Source: Psychroserpens sp. SPM9
GTDB lineage: Bacteria > Bacteroidota > Bacteroidia > Flavobacteriales > Flavobacteriaceae
Direction of reading: 5' to 3'
DNA: 64,000 bases
Assembly: GCF_025153525.1 (NCBI RefSeq)
Contig: NZ_JANZNR010000007.1
Coordinates: 222,553-286,552, forward strand
Shown one piece after another: positions 59,907-64,000 of the stretch. A program made the translations under genes and the position numbers. Within the stretch, counting starts at the first letter, position 1, and each line of letters opens with the position of its first letter. Under the pieces are notes generated by a model. It was given only the letters and a program-made list of their open reading frames with translations, was not told the origin of the DNA and searched no databases.

Positions 59907-59914
59907 TAAGTTTA
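59907..59914 (+). promoter_or_regulatory. Probable -7 box of the SIMPL-rhodanese-VWA operon (TAAGTTTA)
   Basis: Matches TAnnTTTG at five of the six fixed positions, 26 nt upstream of the ATG at 59941. The third ACTCATT box lies about 28 bp upstream, in the position of an activator site. Confidence 0.4.
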
Positions 59915-59940
59915 CAGCATTAATCAAAAAACGAAAACGA

Positions 59941-60957
59941 ATGAAAAACAGCACTCTATGCCTGTTGCTTATGTTAATCACCATGACAACAGCCTTCGCT
60001 CAACACAAAGGTAATTATGACGCCATTTCCAGGCAAAATGTCTTACACTCAGGTAATGCAACTATTTACAATCCGACAGTACAACAACAAATCAACAAAA
60101 TTTTAAATCCGAGTACAACCGTATTCATCGACGTTAAAGCACTTCAAAATGTTGAGGCAACAACTTATACTGCCATTTTTAATGTGTCGCAAATTGGCCC
60201 AACAGCCGACAGTACCAATTTACTCATGAATCAACGGGTTGATAAAATTAAAAGTCAGTTAAAATCCATAGGAATCACAGAAGACGCATTTGCCATTGAT
60301 GTAATTTCCTTTGTACCTAATTACGAAATTGAAGTTCAGAAAAAGTTATTCAGTAAAACTTATACAGAGGTTCCTAACGGATTCGAACTTCAGCAAAACC
60401 TTCATATTCAATTTACCAAAACCAATCAGTTTGAAACCATTTTAACGGCTTGTGCCAAAAGCGAAATCTACAATTTAGTTAAAGTAGATTATTACATTGA
60501 AAACATTGCCGAAGTCTATAAAAACCTTCAAACCAAACTCTTAAAACTTATTGAAGAAAAGAAGGCCTATTACAAGGTTTTAGGCTTTGATCTTAGCACT
60601 TACAATGTCGCCATTGCCGACGATCAATACTGTTATTTCCCAAAGGATTTTTATCAAAGTTATCAAGCCTTTAACAGCGTCTCATTTGAAGCCATTAAAA
60701 AGAAAAAAGGGGTTACAACTGCAAAAAAGCAAACCTCTTATTACTATCAGCCTTTATCTTACGAAAACTATGATGTGGTGGTTAATCCATCCATTTTAGA
60801 ACCTGTTGTACAAATAGGTATGAATATCAGGCTTCAATATGCTCCAAAACCGAAAGAAGCAAAAGCCGAACCGATCGTAAAAACCGAAATCAAACACAAA
60901 TACTATGTCGTGTCTCCAAACGGAACCTTAGATATCAAAGCATTACAAACCGATTAA
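59941..60957 (+). CDS. SIMPL (DUF541) domain protein, secreted
   Basis: 338 residues from the ATG at 59941, which starts a normal signal peptide (MKNSTLCLLLMLITMTTAFAQ). Longer in-frame readings upstream cross the repeat array and are rejected. The SIMPL fold is seen in ATTYTAIFNVSQIGPTADSTNLLMNQRVDKIKSQLKSIGI, FELQQNLHIQFTKTNQFETIL and KVLGFDLSTYNVAIADDQYCYFPKDFYQSY. The C-terminus (KYYVVSPNGTLDIKALQTD) is family-specific. Periplasmic role unknown. First gene of a three-gene operon. Confidence 0.8.
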   Translation: MKNSTLCLLLMLITMTTAFAQHKGNYDAISRQNVLHSGNATIYNPTVQQQINKILNPSTTVFIDVKALQNVEATTYTAIFNVSQIGPTADSTNLLMNQRVDKIKSQLKSIGITEDAFAIDVISFVPNYEIEVQKKLFSKTYTEVPNGFELQQNLHIQFTKTNQFETILTACAKSEIYNLVKVDYYIENIAEVYKNLQTKLLKLIEEKKAYYKVLGFDLSTYNVAIADDQYCYFPKDFYQSYQAFNSVSFEAIKKKKGVTTAKKQTSYYYQPLSYENYDVVVNPSILEPVVQIGMNIRLQYAPKPKEAKAEPIVKTEIKHKYYVVSPNGTLDIKALQTD

Positions 60958-60968
60958 CAATTCTTATT

Positions 60969-61532
60969 ATGAAAGCCATCGTCTTAGTCACCTTTATGAG
61001 CATTTTAATGTGCTCGACAAGTCAAAATGAACTCCCAGAATCCCGAAAAGCCAAAGTGAGTTATTCCGATTTTGAAACCTTAGTAAAAGAGGTAAAAAAT
61101 CATCGTAAAAAACGTTTGGTAGATTGTAATACCTTCTTATCTAAAAGCACAAAAGACAACGTGATTATTTTAGATACACGTTCCAAAGACATGTATGATA
61201 AGAAACATATAAAAGGTGCTGTACATTTAAATTTTTCAGACTTTACGCAAGCTAATTTAGCTGCACTGATTCCTAATAAGGATACAACAATTTTAATCTA
61301 TTGCAACAACAATTTTGAAGGTGATCAAATCCATTTTGCAACAAAATCTTTAATTGTAAAGCCTTCAGAAAAGGACAAAGAAATTACACTGGCACTCAAT
61401 ATTCCAACCTATATCAATCTGTATGGTTATGGCTATAAAAATGTGTATGAACTCTCTGAACTCATCTCTGCTTTTGACCAAAGAATTGCCTTCGAAGGAA
61501 CAACAATAACACCTATAACAAGTACTAATTAA
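60969..61532 (+). CDS. Rhodanese-domain lipoprotein
   Basis: 187 residues. A type II signal with Cys15 (SILMC) precedes a rhodanese domain (about 62-175). VIILDTRSKDMYDKKHIKGAVHLNFSDF is the entry motif and the active-site Cys is Cys112 (LIYCNNNFEGDQ). The active loop is longer and less typical than CxxGxR, so sulfur transfer is uncertain. It lies 11 nt after the SIMPL gene and 13 nt before the VWA gene. Confidence 0.83.
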   Translation: MKAIVLVTFMSILMCSTSQNELPESRKAKVSYSDFETLVKEVKNHRKKRLVDCNTFLSKSTKDNVIILDTRSKDMYDKKHIKGAVHLNFSDFTQANLAALIPNKDTTILIYCNNNFEGDQIHFATKSLIVKPSEKDKEITLALNIPTYINLYGYGYKNVYELSELISAFDQRIAFEGTTITPITSTN

Positions 61533-61545
61533 AAACGATAAAAAA

Positions 61546-62700
61546 ATGAAAACAATAGTTAAACCTTTCATTCTCGTCTTTTGCTTGATAACATTTTTAT
61601 CCTGCAATGCAAATGAGAAAAAACACAGTGAGCCTATAGCGTTTGCTGAAACAAACACACATCACCAAAACAAGCAATTTATCAAAGTGGCCTTGTTACT
61701 GGATACGAGTAACAGTATGGACGGACTCATTGATCAGGCCAAAGCACAGTTATGGGAAATCGTAAACGAACTGTCCTATGCAAAATGTGGTGACGAAAAG
61801 CCCAACCTTCAAATTGCACTCTATGAATATGGAAATGACAGACTCAATGGAGACGAAGGATTTATAAGACAAGTACTGGCGTTTAGCGACGATTTAGATG
61901 AGATTTCAAAGCAGTTATTTTCTCTCACTACTAATGGCGGAAATGAATACTGTGGTCATGTGATTCAAACCTCATTAAACCAATTAAAATGGGGTGATAA
62001 TCCAGACGATTTAAAATTAATTTTTATCGCAGGAAACGAGCCTTTTTCACAAGGAAAAATAAGTTATAAAGACGCTGCGAAACAAGCTCATAAAAATGAT
62101 GTAAGTGTCAATACCATTTTTTGTGGAGACTATAACCAAGGCATTGCTACTTACTGGAAAGAAGGTGCCGATTTAGCTCATGGCGATTATATGGCAATTA
62201 ATCATAATCATGCTACGACCTATGTGGCTACGCCTTATGACGATAAAATTCTTCAGCTCAATCTTAAACTTAACAAAACCTATGTTGCCTACGGCAGTTC
62301 TGGGTTGAAAAAAATGAAACTTCAGGAAGAACAAGATGATAATGCCGAAGGTTATAGCGAAGCCAATGCAGTGAGTCGAACGGTGAGTAAAAGTTCCCAT
62401 TTGTATAAAAATGCAACATGGGATTTGGTTGATGCCGAACAGGAAAAAAATTTCAGATACGAGGATTTAAAAAAGACCGAACTTCCCGAAGAACTTAAAG
62501 GGAAAAGCGTTTCCGAAATTAAAGCTTATGTTGCTCAAAAGCGTGCCGAACGTGAGGCAGTTCAAAAAGAAATTCAGCAATTAAACGAAAAACGCAGGTT
62601 GTACATCAAGTCGCAACAAACCGAAACAAATAACGGCTTAGAAAATGCCATGATAACAGCCATTAAAACCCAAGCCAAAAACAAGAAGTATAGCTGGTAA
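61546..62700 (+). CDS. VWA-domain lipoprotein
   Basis: 384 residues. The lipobox ends at Cys20 (ITFLSC). The von Willebrand A domain carries the MIDAS motif DTSNS (Asp53, Ser55, Ser57 in LLLDTSNSMDG) and a conserved Thr/Gly segment (SLTTNGGNEYCGHVI) and FIAGNEPFSQG. The C-terminal 120 residues are a Lys/Glu/Gln-rich coiled coil (SEIKAYVAQKRAEREAVQKEIQQLNEKRR). It would be a metal-dependent protein-binding module in the periplasm, acting with the SIMPL and rhodanese proteins. Confidence 0.88.
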   Translation: MKTIVKPFILVFCLITFLSCNANEKKHSEPIAFAETNTHHQNKQFIKVALLLDTSNSMDGLIDQAKAQLWEIVNELSYAKCGDEKPNLQIALYEYGNDRLNGDEGFIRQVLAFSDDLDEISKQLFSLTTNGGNEYCGHVIQTSLNQLKWGDNPDDLKLIFIAGNEPFSQGKISYKDAAKQAHKNDVSVNTIFCGDYNQGIATYWKEGADLAHGDYMAINHNHATTYVATPYDDKILQLNLKLNKTYVAYGSSGLKKMKLQEEQDDNAEGYSEANAVSRTVSKSSHLYKNATWDLVDAEQEKNFRYEDLKKTELPEELKGKSVSEIKAYVAQKRAEREAVQKEIQQLNEKRRLYIKSQQTETNNGLENAMITAIKTQAKNKKYSW

Positions 62701-62703
62701 TAT

Positions 62704-62813
62704 GAGGGCGTTACCACGACGTTCGCGGGAGCTCAGTCATGGTCGTGCTCTCGGTAGTCGCTTCCTTCCGCTAGGCGTAAGGAGAGCTTCAACAATACCT
62801 CCATCACTAACGC
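62704..62813. repeat. GC-rich structured intergenic repeat (Flavobacteriaceae type)
   Basis: A 110-bp island visibly richer in G+C than its surroundings, between convergent genes. Its ends carry the inverted pair GCGTTA (62708-62713) and TAACGC (62808-62813). Inside, CACGAC pairs with GTCGTG, and GCTCTC with GAGAGC, giving two sub-hairpins in one long stem. I recall similar GGGCGTTA...TAACGC elements between genes of many flavobacteria. It is non-coding. Confidence 0.6.
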
Positions 62814-62843
62814 AAAAAGTCTCGATAATTATCGAGACTTTTT
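62814..62843. terminator. Bidirectional terminator between VWA and SprF-like genes
   Basis: Perfect 15-bp palindrome AAAAAGTCTCGATAA/TTATCGAGACTTTTT, with T-runs on both strands, between the stops at 62700 and 62863. Confidence 0.85.
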
Positions 62844-62862
62844 TTATGTTATTTATAGCTAG

Positions 62863-63870
62863 TTAGTTAATTGCCGGACAGTCACATTCGTACTTCTCTT
62901 TTCTACAATTAAAGTTATAACCTAATGTGATTTGGTGAAAACCACCATTATTGAATACCACTGAATTTGCCTGATAAGAATAGGTATAAGCAAAAACAAA
63001 GTTGTTATAATCAACACCAACAAAAGGCGTAAAATATTGTAATTTTTGACTGCTCACACCCGAACCATCTAAAAACTCAGCACCATCTAAACTTCTTCGG
63101 TAAGAAATTCCTCCCCATAGCTTACCAAAGTCCATATCTTTATAAGCCTTGGCATTAATATCTATAGACGCTTCTTCTGTTGCATCTCTATACATAAACA
63201 TTACCGATGGTTCAAAACTCCAGTCACTGCCAAACTTATGAAATGTATTTCCTGCAGAAAATAAGTAAGTTCTTAAATTGTCATAACTCAAACCTTGTTC
63301 GTTAAAGTTAATCCCTTCATTACTCAATACGTTTTTAACTGTAGCGTGCGCATAGAAATCAATAAAGTGATAAGAAAACCCAAAGTCTACATTAAAGTTC
63401 GTAGCACTTTGTTCTACACCAGCAATAATAGGATCAAAACCATCAGCTAAAAACTCTGTTTCATCTAATTTATACTGAATTAAACCAGCACTTAACCCAA
63501 AAGACAACATATTGAGATCAATCTCATTTCTTGAAAACATCAAATGGTGTGCATACGTTAAATAGGCTCCTGTTTGAGAATGATATCCATTTTTATCGTT
63601 ATATACAATCCCTCCAATTGCAGATTGAGAATCTCCAATTCTACTGTTAATACTCAATGTTTGTAAGTTTGGAGCTTCATCTTGTCCCAACCATTGTGCT
63701 CTTGCTGTTAATCTAATCTTCGCACAATTAGCAACACCAGCCATAGATGGATGGATTAAATAGTAATTATCCGTTAAATAATCGGAATATATAGGTAATC
63801 CTTCTTGAGCTGTTCCAACGATTGAAAACAGTGCTAAACTCGCTATTAAACAATACTTTTTTAAATTCAT
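62863..63870 (-). CDS. PorP/SprF family type IX secretion membrane protein
   Basis: 335 residues with a signal peptide (GTAQE). The family opening LPIYSDYLTDNYYLIHPSMAGVANCAKIRLTARAQWLG is followed by outer-membrane strands and a late FAYTYSYQANSVVFNNGGFHQITLGYNFNCRKEKYECDCPAIN. SprF helps export SprB-like adhesins by the T9SS; each cargo often has its own SprF. It lies 5 nt downstream of the type B cargo gene at the window end and is closed by a terminator. Confidence 0.92.
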   Translation of the reverse strand: MNLKKYCLIASLALFSIVGTAQEGLPIYSDYLTDNYYLIHPSMAGVANCAKIRLTARAQWLGQDEAPNLQTLSINSRIGDSQSAIGGIVYNDKNGYHSQTGAYLTYAHHLMFSRNEIDLNMLSFGLSAGLIQYKLDETEFLADGFDPIIAGVEQSATNFNVDFGFSYHFIDFYAHATVKNVLSNEGINFNEQGLSYDNLRTYLFSAGNTFHKFGSDWSFEPSVMFMYRDATEEASIDINAKAYKDMDFGKLWGGISYRRSLDGAEFLDGSGVSSQKLQYFTPFVGVDYNNFVFAYTYSYQANSVVFNNGGFHQITLGYNFNCRKEKYECDCPAIN

Positions 63871-63875
63871 ACGAT

Positions 63876-64000
63876 TTATCTTTTCAGGGTAAAATGGGCT
63901 TTAAATTCCTTACGGCTACCTGTATTAGGCTCGTTATACTCTACAACAAACCAATAATCACTTGTTGGCATCGGGTTCCCATTATAGGTTCCATTCCAAC
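63876..64000 (-). CDS. T9SS type B sorting-domain cargo, C-terminal fragment at window edge
   Basis: The minus strand from the window end reads GWNGTYNGNPMPTSDYWFVV ... EFKAHFTLKR-stop. This is the end of a gliding-motility-associated C-terminal domain (CHU_C, T9SS type B; motifs WxGTYNGxPxPxxDYWF and FKxHFTLKR). The body of the protein, probably a large surface adhesin, lies outside the window. The stop is 5 nt upstream of the SprF-like gene, the classic cargo-SprF operon. Confidence 0.88.
   Translation of the reverse strand, partial: WNGTYNGNPMPTSDYWFVVEYNEPNTGSRKEFKAHFTLKR

Noticed and set aside
59836..59940. Extended N-terminus of the SIMPL gene
   Set aside because: It would add 35 residues before a perfect signal peptide and run across the repeat array and the probable -7 box.
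1..64000. CRISPR arrays, integrons, insertion sequences, riboswitches
   Set aside because: No regularly spaced identical repeats with spacers, no transposase or integrase gene and no recognisable aptamer pattern were seen.

Overview
The window looks like a chromosomal segment of a marine-type Flavobacteriaceae (Bacteroidota). It is AT-rich, carries type IX secretion system (T9SS) parts and cargo, a complete Na+-translocating NADH:quinone reductase operon and SusC-like carboxypeptidase-regulatory domains, and uses the Bacteroidota promoter -7 box TAnnTTTG instead of a sigma70 -10. I found no rRNA, CRISPR array, prophage, insertion sequence or integrase. Almost all genes are housekeeping or envelope genes. 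One tRNA (Gly, TCC) is present.

Layout. 1-3202: a truncated TPR sensor kinase, a subtilisin-family lipoprotein and tatA. 3300-8554: a minus-strand operon of three tandem paralogous secreted proteins with a CarboxypepD_reg-like domain, a DUF6702 protein and a large M1 metallopeptidase. 8667-11569: dipeptidase E, tRNA-Gly, a GNAT enzyme, a Tat-signal M15 DD-carboxypeptidase and an M48 protease. 11628-15838: an ankyrin protein, then gpmI, and a HAD hydrolase-map-methyltransferase operon. 15842-18505: an orphan T9SS sorting-domain remnant, then apbE with its upstream partner and a DUF4846 gene. 18598-20649: M28 peptidase, cupin lipoprotein and a 42-residue membrane miniprotein. 20763-26821: nqrABCDEF, whose NqrB and NqrC are the expected substrates of the nearby ApbE. 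27214-33729: T9SS plug protein, cysteine dioxygenase opposite a PLP decarboxylase (a probable hypotaurine/taurine pair), apaG, DUF6695 and pruA. 33873-38117: a T9SS-exported lipase-like protein, a DUF2797 protein and a GH3 adenylating enzyme.

38437-45828: clpX, clpP and tig; an accessory pair made of a lipoprotein with an HELLH zinc motif and an overlapping small secreted protein; a holin-like membrane protein; and a YwqK/MORN-repeat protein fused to a TonB C-terminal domain. 45868-55666: pdxJ and an alpha/beta hydrolase, divergent from a long envelope cluster (CBS, nadK, DUF6089, uppS, bamA, two ompH/skp genes, murI). 55749-62700: gamma carbonic anhydrase, a lipoprotein, a LytTR response regulator and its TPR histidine kinase, divergent from a SIMPL-rhodanese-VWA operon. 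The shared region between these last two carries three ACTCATT boxes with an exact 21-bp period. 62701-64000: a GC-rich structured repeat, a PorP/SprF T9SS protein and the C-terminal end of a type B T9SS cargo.

The most interesting points are the 21-bp direct-repeat array beside a LytTR system, the three tandem paralogs with identical 14-nt overlaps and a near-identical DNA block, the cysteine dioxygenase with a eukaryote-like Cys/Tyr pair facing a cysteine-sulfinate-type decarboxylase, the HELLH lipoprotein with its overlapping partner, promoters embedded in upstream terminators (tig, murI), and -7 boxes only 4-5 nt from start codons, which suggests leaderless mRNAs. No clearly new defence or mobile system was found.
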